Below are positions 36,963 to 45,181 of a DNA stretch of 64,000 nucleotides, piece after piece. Source of the stretch: Solimicrobium sp043758755 (GTDB taxonomy: Bacteria; Pseudomonadota; Gammaproteobacteria; Burkholderiales; Burkholderiaceae_D); assembly GCA_043758755.1 (NCBI GenBank), contig JAYVMW010000004.1, positions 1-64,000 of the forward strand, given 5' to 3'. Both the position numbers and the translations under genes were made by a program. Positions within the stretch are counted from its first letter, which is position 1; each line of letters begins with the position of its first letter. Under the pieces are notes generated by a model, which worked only from the letters and a program-made list of their open reading frames with translations, made no database searches and was not told the DNA's origin.

Positions 36963-37481
36963 ATGTCCAATCCACAAATCAAAATCGGTGACAAATTGCC
37001 CGCCGGGAATCTGTCTGAATATATTGAAGTCGAAACCGGTACCTGCAGCATGGGACCAAATACCTTTAAAGTCGAAGAAATCACCAAAGGTAAAACCATC
37101 GCCATATTTGGTTTGCCCGGTGCTTACACACCAACCTGCTCGGCACAGCACGTGCCCGGCTATGTTGCACTGTCCGACAAACTCAAAGCCGCCGGCGTTG
37201 ATGAAATCTGGTGCATCTCGGTCAACGATGCGTTTGTCATGGGTGCCTGGGGACGTGACCAGAAAGCCACCGGCATTGTGCGCATGATGGCAGACGGTAA
37301 TGCCGACTACAGCCGCGCACTGGGACTTGATGCCGATTTCACCAAGCACGGCATGGGACATCGCTCCCAGCGCTATTCCATGCTGGTAGTGGATGGCACG
37401 GTCAAACAGTTAAATATTGAGCTGCCTGGCAAATTTGAAGCGTCCAAAGCTGAAACCCTGCTGGCGCAGTTGACCAAGTAA
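36963..37481 (+). CDS. Peroxiredoxin (Prx5-like, AhpC/TSA fold)
   Basis: 172 aa thiol peroxidase. The peroxidatic Cys is in the Prx5-type motif PGAYTPTCSAQHVPGY (near Cys 60). The downstream SVNDAFVMGAW and HRSQRYSMLVVDG blocks are also typical of the Prx5/glutaredoxin-coupled group. A good GGAGAG ribosome site precedes the ATG. Genes of this type sit between ftsZ and lpxC in many betaproteobacteria. It has its own unit, bounded by terminators on both sides. Confidence 0.9.
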   Translation: MSNPQIKIGDKLPAGNLSEYIEVETGTCSMGPNTFKVEEITKGKTIAIFGLPGAYTPTCSAQHVPGYVALSDKLKAAGVDEIWCISVNDAFVMGAWGRDQKATGIVRMMADGNADYSRALGLDADFTKHGMGHRSQRYSMLVVDGTVKQLNIELPGKFEASKAETLLAQLTK

Positions 37482-37489
37482 GATCGCTT

Positions 37490-37537
37490 GGTTGGGCAGA
37501 TGAGGTGTTTGCCCAACCTGCTCGACTGGCAGTCGAG
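37490..37537 (+). terminator. Two hairpins after the peroxiredoxin gene
   Basis: GGTTGGGCA-N11-TGCCCAACC (37490-37518) and CTCGACT-GGC-AGTCGAG (37521-37537) follow the stop closely. No strong T-run is present, so termination or mRNA protection is likely but not certain. Confidence 0.5.
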
Positions 37538-37641
37538 TAATTAATTGATAACGCATTCTGAGACGGGCTTGATGAAACCGGTGATGAAATCGGGATATCG
37601 AAGTAAAATGCATGCACAATTTCCTGCCTGATTCCAATCTC

Positions 37642-38577
37642 ATGTTAAAACAACGAACCATTAAAACCAGTGTCAAAACAATTGGCGTTGGTCTGCATTC
37701 CGGCACTCAGGTCAAGCTGACCTTTCAACCGGCTCCGATTGACACCGGGATCATCTTCCGCCGTATCGATTTCGATCCGCCAATTGAGTTTCAGGCTTCC
37801 GCGACCATCGTCGGCGACACCAGAATGGCATCGACACTGACCCACGAAAAGGCAAAAATTTCAACGGTAGAACACGTCATGTCCGCCTGTGCCGGACTGG
37901 GAATCGATAATCTGTATATCGATGTCAGCGCCGAAGAAATCCCCATCATGGATGGATCTTCGGCCTCCTTTGTGTATCTGTTGCAGCAAGCCGGCAAACA
38001 GGAACAGGACGCACCCAAAAAATTCATCCGGGTTTTAAAACCGGTTGAAGTGCGTGAGGGCAGCGGCAAGAATGAAAAATGGGCGCGCCTCGACCCCTAT
38101 CACGGCTACAAATTAAAATTTTTTATTGAGTTCAATCATCCCGCTGTTGATGGCACCAACCAGACTGCCGAAGTAGATTTCAGCGCCATTTCTTATGGCA
38201 GGGACGTGGCCAGGGCACGCACTTTTGGTTTCATGCAGGATGTGGAAAGCCTGCGCGGCATCGGATTGGCACGGGGTGGTTCATTTGAAAACGCCATCGT
38301 GCTCGATGAATTCCGCATACTGAATTCGGACGGACTGCGCTATGACGATGAATTTGTGCGCCACAAAATTCTGGATGCAATCGGCGACCTGTACCTGATC
38401 GGACATCCGCTTTTGGCCAGTTACAGCGCGCACAAGTCCGGTCACGGATTGAATAATCTGCTGTTGCGTGCGCTGCTGAACCAACCAGATGCTTACGAGA
38501 TCGTCACCTTTGACAGTATGGAAGTCGCGCCGCATTCTTATCTGAAGCAAATGGCAGAACAGTGGGCACCCAATTAA
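37642..38577 (+). CDS. lpxC: UDP-3-O-acyl-GlcNAc deacetylase
   Basis: 311 aa zinc enzyme for the committed step of lipid A synthesis. The start ATG 37642 (MLKQRTIKTSVKTIGVGLHSG) matches the family; the in-frame ATG at 37612 adds ten unsupported residues. Zinc ligands are visible in TVEHVMSA and in RHKILDAIGDLYLIG, and the catalytic His in SAHKSGHGLNN. Its stop overlaps that of the convergent DUF721 gene by 4 bases. Confidence 0.97.
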   Translation: MLKQRTIKTSVKTIGVGLHSGTQVKLTFQPAPIDTGIIFRRIDFDPPIEFQASATIVGDTRMASTLTHEKAKISTVEHVMSACAGLGIDNLYIDVSAEEIPIMDGSSASFVYLLQQAGKQEQDAPKKFIRVLKPVEVREGSGKNEKWARLDPYHGYKLKFFIEFNHPAVDGTNQTAEVDFSAISYGRDVARARTFGFMQDVESLRGIGLARGGSFENAIVLDEFRILNSDGLRYDDEFVRHKILDAIGDLYLIGHPLLASYSAHKSGHGLNNLLLRALLNQPDAYEIVTFDSMEVAPHSYLKQMAEQWAPN

Positions 38578-39086
38578 CGTTTTCTGCTGATCAGATTTCT
38601 CAATGCTTCCAGCAGACCGTCATTGTGTCTGGACCCCGCCAGATTTTTTTCCAGCTCACCAAATGCCTTTAAAGCAGTGCCGGACAGTTGGCACTGCTTT
38701 TCTACGGGTTCTTTTTCCAAAGTCGGGTTGACTTGTACTTTGATGCGGATTGCGTTAATCTGCCACCCTGCTTTTTGCAATGCAGTCTGCAGTTTCGGAA
38801 GCAGCTGTTTCAGTTTGGAAGCCAGTGCCGAATTGGGTGCGGCAACGGTGAGCTGATCGGCGTCCAGATGCAGTACCTGGCAATATAAAAATAACTGCGG
38901 CAGTGCAGCCACACATTCTTTTTGCAGCGCTGTGATATTGGTAATGGTTGGCCACAAGTGGGCAATTTGACTGCGCAACAACGAATTGACTTCCACGCTC
39001 TGACTTTTCTTGTTAGATTTTTTGACAATGAAATTTGTTCTGCCATTTGAACCTGGTGGATAATTTGTATGATTCGATGATGTCAT
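38574..39086 (-). CDS. DUF721 protein, DciA-like
   Basis: 170 aa from ATG 39086 (MTSSNHTNYPP); an upstream ATG (39140) would overlap the divergent peptidase gene. The first 40 residues are polar and basic. A DUF721-like fold follows: LRSQIAHLWPTITNITALQKECVAALP, then the strand pattern LHLDADQLTVAAPNSALASKLKQL. The C-terminal part is Lys/Glu-rich. The family includes DciA, the replicative helicase operator protein. Position between lpxC and an M23 peptidase fits related genomes. Confidence 0.72.
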   Translation of the reverse strand: MTSSNHTNYPPGSNGRTNFIVKKSNKKSQSVEVNSLLRSQIAHLWPTITNITALQKECVAALPQLFLYCQVLHLDADQLTVAAPNSALASKLKQLLPKLQTALQKAGWQINAIRIKVQVNPTLEKEPVEKQCQLSGTALKAFGELEKNLAGSRHNDGLLEALRNLISRKR

Positions 39087-39119
39087 GCTTGGCCCTTTGA
39101 GCAGCGCTCTGGAGTATTG

Positions 39120-40070
39120 ATGCAAATTATTGTAATGCACCCGCGGTTTACGCGAGCGAAATCAATCAAAATAACGCAAAAGCATGTGGTTTTGTCATTG
39201 ATCGGATTGACAGTATTACTGCTCGTGTGCAGCTTTTTATTTTCCATGTTGTGCCTGCGTCTGGCCGGTTACTCAGAAACCGTGCGCAATCTGCTGCCCC
39301 CCGAATTTGCCGTCCTGGACAATACGTCTCAGGAAAAATACATGAAGCAGAATCTGGCCAAGATGGCGATCAAACTCGGCGAAATGCAGGCGCAAATCAT
39401 GCAGCTCGATGCGCTCGGCGAACGCGTGCAGGGCCTGTCCGGTGTCAAGCCGGAAGAATTCAATTTCAAAGCGGTGCCGCCACGTGGCGGGATGGAACCT
39501 TCAGCCGATTCACGTTTGCTCAACATGTCAGAATTTCAGACTGCGCTCGACGCGCTGTCGATTGACCTGAACCGGCGTTCGGATTATCTGAATGTGGTTG
39601 AAACGACATTGATGGAATATAAAGTCAAATCGCGCCTGTTACCCACTTCCCAACCGGTCAACGTCCCGTTCAATTCATCCACTTTCGGATGGCGGCTCGA
39701 TCCGTTTACGGGCCAGAATGCTTTTCATGAAGGCATAGATTTCCCGGCTCCGGTTGGTACTCACATCGTCGCGGCAGCAGGCGGAGTGGTGATTACGGCG
39801 GAATATCATCCTCAATTCGGCAATATGCTGGAAATCGATCACGGCAATGATTTGGTCACCCGTTATGCGCATTGTTCGCGGATTCTGAACAAGGTCGGCG
39901 ACATCGTTAAACGCGGTCAGTATGTGGCTGACATCGGGACTTCGGGCCGATCGACCGGTTCGCATCTGCATTTCGAGGTGCTGCTCAAAGGTCGTCCGCA
40001 GAACCCGAATAAATTTTTGTCAGCCGGCGCCAGTCAGGCCAGCGCTGCCAATCTGATCCGGCCGAATTAG
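39120..40070 (+). CDS. M23-family metallopeptidase (LytM domain), membrane-anchored
   Basis: 316 aa, start ATG 39120 with GGAG upstream. An N-terminal transmembrane helix (about 25-48) is followed by a helical, probably coiled-coil stretch (about 75-170) and an M23 domain: STFGWRLDPFTG, zinc ligands in HEGIDFPAPVGT, and HLHFEV near the end. Both zinc-site motifs are intact, so it could be an active peptidoglycan endopeptidase. In related genomes this gene is often followed by secA; here gltX follows instead. Confidence 0.9.
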   Translation: MQIIVMHPRFTRAKSIKITQKHVVLSLIGLTVLLLVCSFLFSMLCLRLAGYSETVRNLLPPEFAVLDNTSQEKYMKQNLAKMAIKLGEMQAQIMQLDALGERVQGLSGVKPEEFNFKAVPPRGGMEPSADSRLLNMSEFQTALDALSIDLNRRSDYLNVVETTLMEYKVKSRLLPTSQPVNVPFNSSTFGWRLDPFTGQNAFHEGIDFPAPVGTHIVAAAGGVVITAEYHPQFGNMLEIDHGNDLVTRYAHCSRILNKVGDIVKRGQYVADIGTSGRSTGSHLHFEVLLKGRPQNPNKFLSAGASQASAANLIRPN

Positions 40071-40146
40071 TATCTTCAGCACCATTCCAACGTTACAATA
40101 GCGCTTTCCATTTTTATTCACTTGCCTTATTCGCAAGTCCAAAGCT

Positions 40147-41532
40147 ATGACAGCAGTCCGCACCCGTTTTGCCCCCAGTCCTACCGGCTACCTGCATTTA
40201 GGCGGGGCCCGCACCGCGCTTTTTTCATGGGCCTATGCGCGTCATTTTGGCGGTACGTTTGTATTGCGCATTGAAGATACCGATCTGGAGCGCTCAACGC
40301 CGGCGGCCGTGCAGGCGATCCTGGAAGGTATGGAATGGCTCAATCTGCAGCACGATGAAGGTCCGTTTTATCAGATGAAACGCATGGATCGTTACAGCGC
40401 AGTACTGGCTGACATGCTCAAAGCCGGAACGGCCTATCACTGTTATTCATCACCCGAAGAAGTGGAAGCGATGCGTGAAAAGCAGCGCGCGCTCGGTGAC
40501 AAGCCGCGTTACGACGGCACCTGGCGTCCCGAGCCTGGCAAGACTTTGCCGGCCATTCCTGCTGAGCGCAAACCGGTGATCCGTTTCAAAAATCCGCTCG
40601 ACGGTGAAGTCAGTTGGGAAGATGTGGTGAAGGGAAAAATTACCATCGCCAATCGCGAAATGGATGATCTGGTCATTGCCCGTCCGGACGGCACACCGAC
40701 CTATAATTTTTGCGTGGCAGTCGATGACTGGGACATGCAGATCACCCACGTTATCCGCGGCGATGATCACGTCAACAATACGCCGCGTCAAATTAACATT
40801 CTCACTGCGCTGGGCGCCACGTTACCGAAATACGGTCACGTGCCGATGATACTGGGTGCCGATGGTGAAAAGCTCTCCAAGCGCCATGGCGCTGTCAGTG
40901 TGATGGATTATCCGGCGCAAGGTTATTTGCCCGAAGCGATGCTGAATTATCTGGCGCGTTTGGGCTGGAGTCACGGCGACGATGAAATTTTCAGCATGGA
41001 GCAGATGTGCAGCTGGTTCAATCTGGATCATCTGTCCAAATCGCCGGCCCAATTCAATCCGGAGAAACTGGCCTGGATCAACAATCATTACATCAAACTG
41101 GCCGACAATGAGCGTCTGGCCGCACTGGTCAGACCCGCCATGCCGGACGCAGAATTTGAAGGAGCCCCCGCTCTGGAAGCCGTGATTGCGCTGCTTAAAG
41201 AGCGTGCCAATACCACGGTTGAGCTTGCCAACAGTGCCATGCTGTTTTACCGCCAGCCCAAGCCTGACGATGAACTGCTTAAACAGCATCTGACCGATGC
41301 CGTACGTCCGGCACTGCAGTCGTTTGTTGAACAGTGCGCTGCGGTGACCTGGAGCAAAGCTGACCTTTCGGCACTGATGAAAGCCACACTTGCAGCTCAC
41401 GGATTAAAAATGCCGCAACTGGCCATGCCGTTACGTTTGCTGTTGACCGGTCAGCTGCAAACGCCTTCCATCGATGCGGTGCTTGAACTGTTTGGTCGCG
41501 AGGTTGTGATCGCCCGCCTGGGCGCTTATTGA
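40147..41532 (+). CDS. gltX: Glutamyl-tRNA synthetase
   Basis: 461 aa class I synthetase. The HIGH-type motif is in FAPSPTGYLHLGGARTAL, IEDTDLERS follows, and the KMSKS-type motif is KLSKRHG (near 240). The C-terminal anticodon-binding domain is complete. It charges tRNA-Glu, whose gene lies about 1 kb downstream. The next gene starts 87 bases later, past a long inverted repeat. Confidence 0.97.
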   Translation: MTAVRTRFAPSPTGYLHLGGARTALFSWAYARHFGGTFVLRIEDTDLERSTPAAVQAILEGMEWLNLQHDEGPFYQMKRMDRYSAVLADMLKAGTAYHCYSSPEEVEAMREKQRALGDKPRYDGTWRPEPGKTLPAIPAERKPVIRFKNPLDGEVSWEDVVKGKITIANREMDDLVIARPDGTPTYNFCVAVDDWDMQITHVIRGDDHVNNTPRQINILTALGATLPKYGHVPMILGADGEKLSKRHGAVSVMDYPAQGYLPEAMLNYLARLGWSHGDDEIFSMEQMCSWFNLDHLSKSPAQFNPEKLAWINNHYIKLADNERLAALVRPAMPDAEFEGAPALEAVIALLKERANTTVELANSAMLFYRQPKPDDELLKQHLTDAVRPALQSFVEQCAAVTWSKADLSALMKATLAAHGLKMPQLAMPLRLLLTGQLQTPSIDAVLELFGREVVIARLGAY

Positions 41533-41560
41533 TTCGGTTGTTGATCCTGCTCAGAAACTG

Positions 41561-41611
41561 TTTCGCTGTTTCGATTAGATTGAAATTGCAGAACTAATCG
41601 AAACAGCGAAA
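41561..41611. repeat. 18-bp perfect inverted repeat between gltX and the macro-domain gene
   Basis: TTTCGCTGTTTCGATTAG and its exact complement are separated by 15 bases (41579-41593). It is long enough to form a very stable hairpin. The 3' arm runs into AAAGGG, the probable ribosome site of the next gene, 9 bases before its ATG. There is no T-run. It could terminate gltX, act as an operator, or limit translation of the next gene. Confidence 0.7.
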
Positions 41612-41619
41612 GGGTAGAT

Positions 41620-42138
41620 ATGAAACCGAAAATGATAAGAGAAGTGGCCGGCGATATTTTATTGAGTAAGGCCGAGTTGATCGGGCACGGGATTGCAACA
41701 CATGATTCATTTGACAGCGGACTGGCTCTGACGCTGCGCGAGGCGTTTCCATCCCTGGTAAGGGATTACCGTCACTTTATCCACAATAATCCGCTTAAGG
41801 CTGGGCAGATCTGGGTCTGGACTGGCGTCGATGGCGCAGGCGCTACCCGTCGCGTCGCCAATCTGATCACGCAGGACATGCAGGACGATGGCAAAACCGC
41901 GCGTCCTGACAAGGCAACGCTGGAGCACGTTGTCCATGCCTTGAAGGCGCTGGCGAAATATATCAAGGCAGAAGATGTGCGCAGTGTGGCATTGCCTTGT
42001 CTGGCCACCGGTGTGGGTGGTTTGAGCTGGGCCGACGTCAAGCCGCTGATTGAGGCGCATTTGGGTGACACGGGCATACCTGTGTTGCTGTATGAAGTGT
42101 TTCATCAGGGTGTGAAAGCGGACGAAAAATTGGGTTAA
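41620..42138 (+). CDS. Macro-domain protein, likely ADP-ribose binding
   Basis: 172 aa. It starts with the macro-domain pattern REVAGDILLSKAELIGHGIATHDSFDSGLALTLREAFPSL, in which GDIL and the residues after it normally line the ADP-ribose pocket. ALPCLATGVGGLSWADVKPLI corresponds to the second conserved block (P-x-x-G-x-G-G-L/F-W). The family binds or hydrolyses ADP-ribose derivatives. The usual N-A-A-N segment is replaced by ATHDSFDSGL, so hydrolase activity is uncertain. Confidence 0.78.
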   Translation: MKPKMIREVAGDILLSKAELIGHGIATHDSFDSGLALTLREAFPSLVRDYRHFIHNNPLKAGQIWVWTGVDGAGATRRVANLITQDMQDDGKTARPDKATLEHVVHALKALAKYIKAEDVRSVALPCLATGVGGLSWADVKPLIEAHLGDTGIPVLLYEVFHQGVKADEKLG

Positions 42139-42204
42139 ATTCAAGTATCTCCAGACCCGGTCTGAATTAAATTGATTTTTAACGAGTTACAGGCAAGGTA
42201 TCGC

Positions 42205-42233
42205 TTGTAACTCGCAACAAGTTTTGCTATAGT
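42205..42233 (+). promoter_or_regulatory. Promoter of tRNA-Ala
   Basis: TTGTAA, 17-base spacer, TATAGT, ending 18 bases before the tRNA. The discriminator TCTCGG resembles that of the tRNA-Glu promoter. A 9-bp inverted repeat CGAGTTACA/TGTAACTCG (42183-42214) overlaps the -35. Confidence 0.65.
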
Positions 42234-42251
42234 CTCGGTTCTTCGCAAAAC

Positions 42252-42327
<76 letters not shown>

Positions 42328-42422
42328 GATTTCCAAAATGTTATTGATGTGGCGATGGGCAAACACATTGATAATCTGTCTGACTGCTTTGGCAGAAAAA
42401 TGCAGAATTGAGAAATAAAATC

Positions 42423-42451
42423 TTGCCGAGATTCAAAACTCATCATATAAT
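42423..42451 (+). promoter_or_regulatory. Promoter of tRNA-Glu
   Basis: TTGCCG, 17-base spacer, TATAAT. The sequence after the -10, CTCGGT, matches the region after the tRNA-Ala -10. This predicts a leader of about 80 bases before the mature tRNA. A weaker alternative, TTGAAA-N16-TAAAAA, lies at 42490-42517. Confidence 0.6.
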
Positions 42452-42537
42452 CTCGGTCTTGCTTGGAAGCCGGTTTAAAAAAATACCTCTTGAAAGCAGT
42501 TAAGAGTGCAGTAAAAACCGGCCAGCGGACAGAACAT

Positions 42538-42613
42538 GTCCCCATCGTCTAGAGGCCTAGGACATCACCCTTTCACGGTGAGTACAGGGGTTCGAATCCC
42601 CTTGGGGACGCCA
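42538..42613 (+). tRNA. tRNA-Glu (TTC)
   Basis: 76 nt. Acceptor GTCCCCA pairs with TGGGGAC, anticodon stem TCACC/GGTGA with loop CTTTCAC giving TTC, T-arm CAGGGGTTCGAATCCCCTT, discriminator G, encoded CCA. Its last 21 nt and its terminator are duplicated at 42747-42836. Confidence 0.97.
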
Positions 42614-42682
42614 GTAAAATAAACAGACCCGTATGCAATTTGCATCCGGGTCTTTTTATTGGCAGAAAGAGCGAAGCACTGC
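42593..42682 (+). repeat. 90-bp direct repeat, copy 1 (tRNA-Glu 3' end plus terminator)
   Basis: It runs from inside the tRNA-Glu T-loop through CCA, the terminator and a GCGAAGCACTGC end. It is identical over 90 bases to 42747-42836. The 64-base spacer (42683-42746) contains a hairpin GGTGTCGC-N6-GCGACACC. Confidence 0.95.
42625..42657 (+). terminator. Terminator of tRNA-Glu
   Basis: AGACCCG ... CGGGTCT, with the arms extended by near-complementary TATGCA/TGCATC, followed by TTTTT. An identical second copy at 42779-42811 comes with the duplicated tRNA end. Confidence 0.88.
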
Positions 42683-42746
42683 TTCGCGGTTGAGGGGATT
42701 CGAAGGGTGTCGCATGCAGGCGACACCGCGGCCCGCAGAATGTGGG

Positions 42747-42836
42747 CGAATCCCCTTGGGGACGCCAGTAAAATAAACAGACCCGTATGCAATTTGCATC
42801 CGGGTCTTTTTATTGGCAGAAAGAGCGAAGCACTGC
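42747..42836 (+). repeat. 90-bp direct repeat, copy 2 (tRNA-Glu 3' remnant)
   Basis: Identical to 42593-42682. It begins CGAATCCCC and includes TTGGGGACGCCA, the last 21 nt of tRNA-Glu, without the rest of the tRNA. Duplicated tRNA 3' ends typically mark site-specific integration at a tRNA, or unequal recombination. No integrase gene lies beside it. Confidence 0.95.
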
Positions 42837-43194
42837 ACCAAACGCTTTCGGATTAAATCACACTACGGCACGGTCGAATTACTGGCTGTCATTGTCTTCA
42901 GGTTGCTGATTGGTTGTATGTTAAAAAAGTTCATATCGACCTCCGGCAAGTTGTTGGCTGGATCATAGTAATGCATGATTATATTAAGCACTAAATTTAG
43001 CACTATCGACCTTGCCGGTAATAGATTTGATAGTCACCGGGGGGATTGCTTCCGGCTGACCATGTTCGCCCTCTCTACTTCTGTTTTCCCCAATGGGTAA
43101 CAATTTTATCGGCGATCATAATCACGCCTCGCCGAAAGCGGCGCAATCCCGACTTCCTGTTCAACACCCCCCACAAATAAGGAAAAACTCAACC
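42837..43194. other. Intergenic region before the pentapeptide-repeat gene
   Basis: About 360 bases, AT-rich in the middle, with a short direct repeat AGCACTAAATTTAGCACT near 42988. In-frame codons upstream of the pentapeptide gene reach back to 43093 but lack a ribosome site. I see no other gene. Confidence 0.45.
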
Positions 43195-43905
43195 ATGATC
43201 AGCAACAGCCACCAAGTTTACGGAACACTAAACGCACGCCAGAGTGAGGTGCACCTGTCACTCGAACCAATTGTATGCACCGACGTACGGAACCTCATAA
43301 CCAGCTACATGGCAGAACCGTCTGCGGTACTTGTTTCAACACCACTGGACAGTGACACAGAGGGAGTACTGGACAATGATAAAAATCGCGTGATCCTGGA
43401 GGATATTGAACTCGCACTGGAATCTGCCGATTTCGATCCGGCAGCAAAGCGAGCCATCTTCACGAATGCACTGTCACATGGCTATGCAGCAAAGATAAAT
43501 GAAGTCATGAACGCAATCAGGTCGAACGGTGGTCAAATCAATTTGGATAACGTGGACTTGAGTGGTTTGAATTTGAGTGACTTTGATCTTGAAGGCATTT
43601 CAGCAGTAAATGCAAATTTGTCTGACAGCACAGTAACGAAATTGAATGGCGCAATTCTTGTCAATACAAAAATCGTTCGTACGTGTCTGGCGGGTGCCAA
43701 CCTGAACGGTGCAACAGTGTCCAATATTTGTGTTTCCAGCTCCAATCTCAACAATGCGAGCATGCTTGGCACAATATTCAACGATTTCAATATCTATAAA
43801 TCGCATGTGGTCGGCATTAAAACCGATGATGCAGAACTTCAGGCACTGCTGGCCTGTATGGATTTCAAATTAACCGACACCAGTTATTCAACTCTTCAAA
43901 AATAG
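43195..43905 (+). CDS. Pentapeptide-repeat protein of unknown function
   Basis: 236 aa from ATG 43195 (MISNSHQVYGTLNARQ), with AAGGAAA upstream. The first half is helical and unremarkable, containing VRNLITSYMAEPSAVLV. From about residue 135 it has pentapeptide repeats of the A(D/N)LXX type: LDNVDLSGLNLSDFDLEG, VNANLSDSTVTKLNGAIL and GANLNGATVSN with SSNLNNASM, which should fold as a right-handed quadrilateral beta-helix. Such proteins include DNA mimics and secreted effectors; neither role can be chosen here. It lies at the start of the accessory stretch, just past the tRNA-Glu duplication. Confidence 0.75.
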   Translation: MISNSHQVYGTLNARQSEVHLSLEPIVCTDVRNLITSYMAEPSAVLVSTPLDSDTEGVLDNDKNRVILEDIELALESADFDPAAKRAIFTNALSHGYAAKINEVMNAIRSNGGQINLDNVDLSGLNLSDFDLEGISAVNANLSDSTVTKLNGAILVNTKIVRTCLAGANLNGATVSNICVSSSNLNNASMLGTIFNDFNIYKSHVVGIKTDDAELQALLACMDFKLTDTSYSTLQK

Positions 43906-43917
43906 CGAATCCAGACC

Positions 43918-45000
43918 CTACAGCGCAGGTTCCTGGGTCACTTCATCCAGAACCTGTTGCGTGGCTCTCAGAAGTGCCAGGCAGTCACTTTCCGATCCGA
44001 TGCTAATGCGCAGGTAGTTCTCAATCCGTGCGTTGCCGAAATGCCTGACCAGCACGCCGCGCTGGCGCAACCCGGCCATGAGTGTTGCCGCAGGATGTGT
44101 CGGGTGCGCGGCAAAAACAAAGTTGGCCAGGGAGGGCAGGATCGTCAGTCCAAGGCGTTCCAGCCCGGCGCTGACAAATTGGCGCAGCCGAATGATTTCA
44201 GCATTTGAGTTCAGAAAATATTTTTCATCACTCAACGATGCAAGCGCTGCAGCCATTGAAAGCGTCGACAGCGGATACGAGTTAAAGCTGTTTTTGACCC
44301 GATTCAAGCCTGTGATCAGTTCGGCGCTGCCCAATGCGTAGCCAACCCGTATACCGGCCAGACCGCGTGACTTTGAAAAGGTGCGAACCACCAGCAGATT
44401 GGGGCAGCGCGCCAGCAGTGACACGGCACTGTCGCAGCCGAAATCCACATAGGCTTCGTCGATGACCACCACGCGCTGCGCATGCAAAGTCAGCAGATAT
44501 TCGATATCAGCAATGGAAATGGCGATGCCGGTCGGTGCGTTTGGGTTGGCCAAAATCACGCCGCCACAAGGCCGGGCGTAATCCCGCACGTTGATGCGAA
44601 ATTCTGCATCGAGCGGGATGTCGATGTGCGCAACGTTATACAGAAGACAGTAGGCACGATAAAAGCCGTAGGAAATATCGGGCATCAAGATCGGCAAGTC
44701 CTGCTTGAGCAGCGCGCAAAAAATATGCGCCAGTACTTCATCGGAACCATTGCCCACGAAGATATTGTCGATTGCCACTCCGTGCTCGTGCGCCAGTGCC
44801 TCACGTAATGCGACGGCGTCGGGATCAGGGTAGAGTCGCAAATTTTCCACGCTGCAGGAGCCAATCGCCTGGGCTACACCCGGAGCCGGGCCAAATGGGT
44901 TTTCGTTGGTATTCAATTTAACCAGGCCTGCCAGCTTGGGCTGTTCGCCAGGTGTGTATGGTTTCAGATCGCCTGCAATCCGACTCCAGAACTTGCTCAT
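43918..45000 (-). CDS. hisC: Histidinol-phosphate aminotransferase
   Basis: 360 aa fold-type I PLP enzyme. NTNENPFGPAP at the N-terminus, GNGSDEVLAHIF, the NPNAPTG motif, DEAYVDF and the PLP lysine in TFSKSRGLAGIRVGYALG are all HisC-like. It converts histidinol phosphate and 2-oxoglutarate to imidazole acetol phosphate and glutamate. No other his genes are nearby, which is common for a second hisC copy; related aromatic aminotransferases cannot be fully excluded. Confidence 0.88.
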   Translation of the reverse strand: MSKFWSRIAGDLKPYTPGEQPKLAGLVKLNTNENPFGPAPGVAQAIGSCSVENLRLYPDPDAVALREALAHEHGVAIDNIFVGNGSDEVLAHIFCALLKQDLPILMPDISYGFYRAYCLLYNVAHIDIPLDAEFRINVRDYARPCGGVILANPNAPTGIAISIADIEYLLTLHAQRVVVIDEAYVDFGCDSAVSLLARCPNLLVVRTFSKSRGLAGIRVGYALGSAELITGLNRVKNSFNSYPLSTLSMAAALASLSDEKYFLNSNAEIIRLRQFVSAGLERLGLTILPSLANFVFAAHPTHPAATLMAGLRQRGVLVRHFGNARIENYLRISIGSESDCLALLRATQQVLDEVTQEPAL

Positions 45001-45181
45001 GAGGGTTCCTTTTATATGGGATCAACCTGCACTGACAATGCCAGCAGTCAGGCCTGAGAATGGTTGCGAAATTGATAAGTCATTGAATATATTCATGTTA
45101 ATGGTACATGTTAACGTAAGTTTACTTATTGACATTGCGATAATTATAATGGAGTTAAGCGGAAATTAAGGGGAAATACCT

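Noticed and set aside
42747..42767. Second tRNA-Glu gene
   Set aside because: Only the last 21 nt are present; no acceptor 5' strand, D-arm or anticodon arm precedes it.
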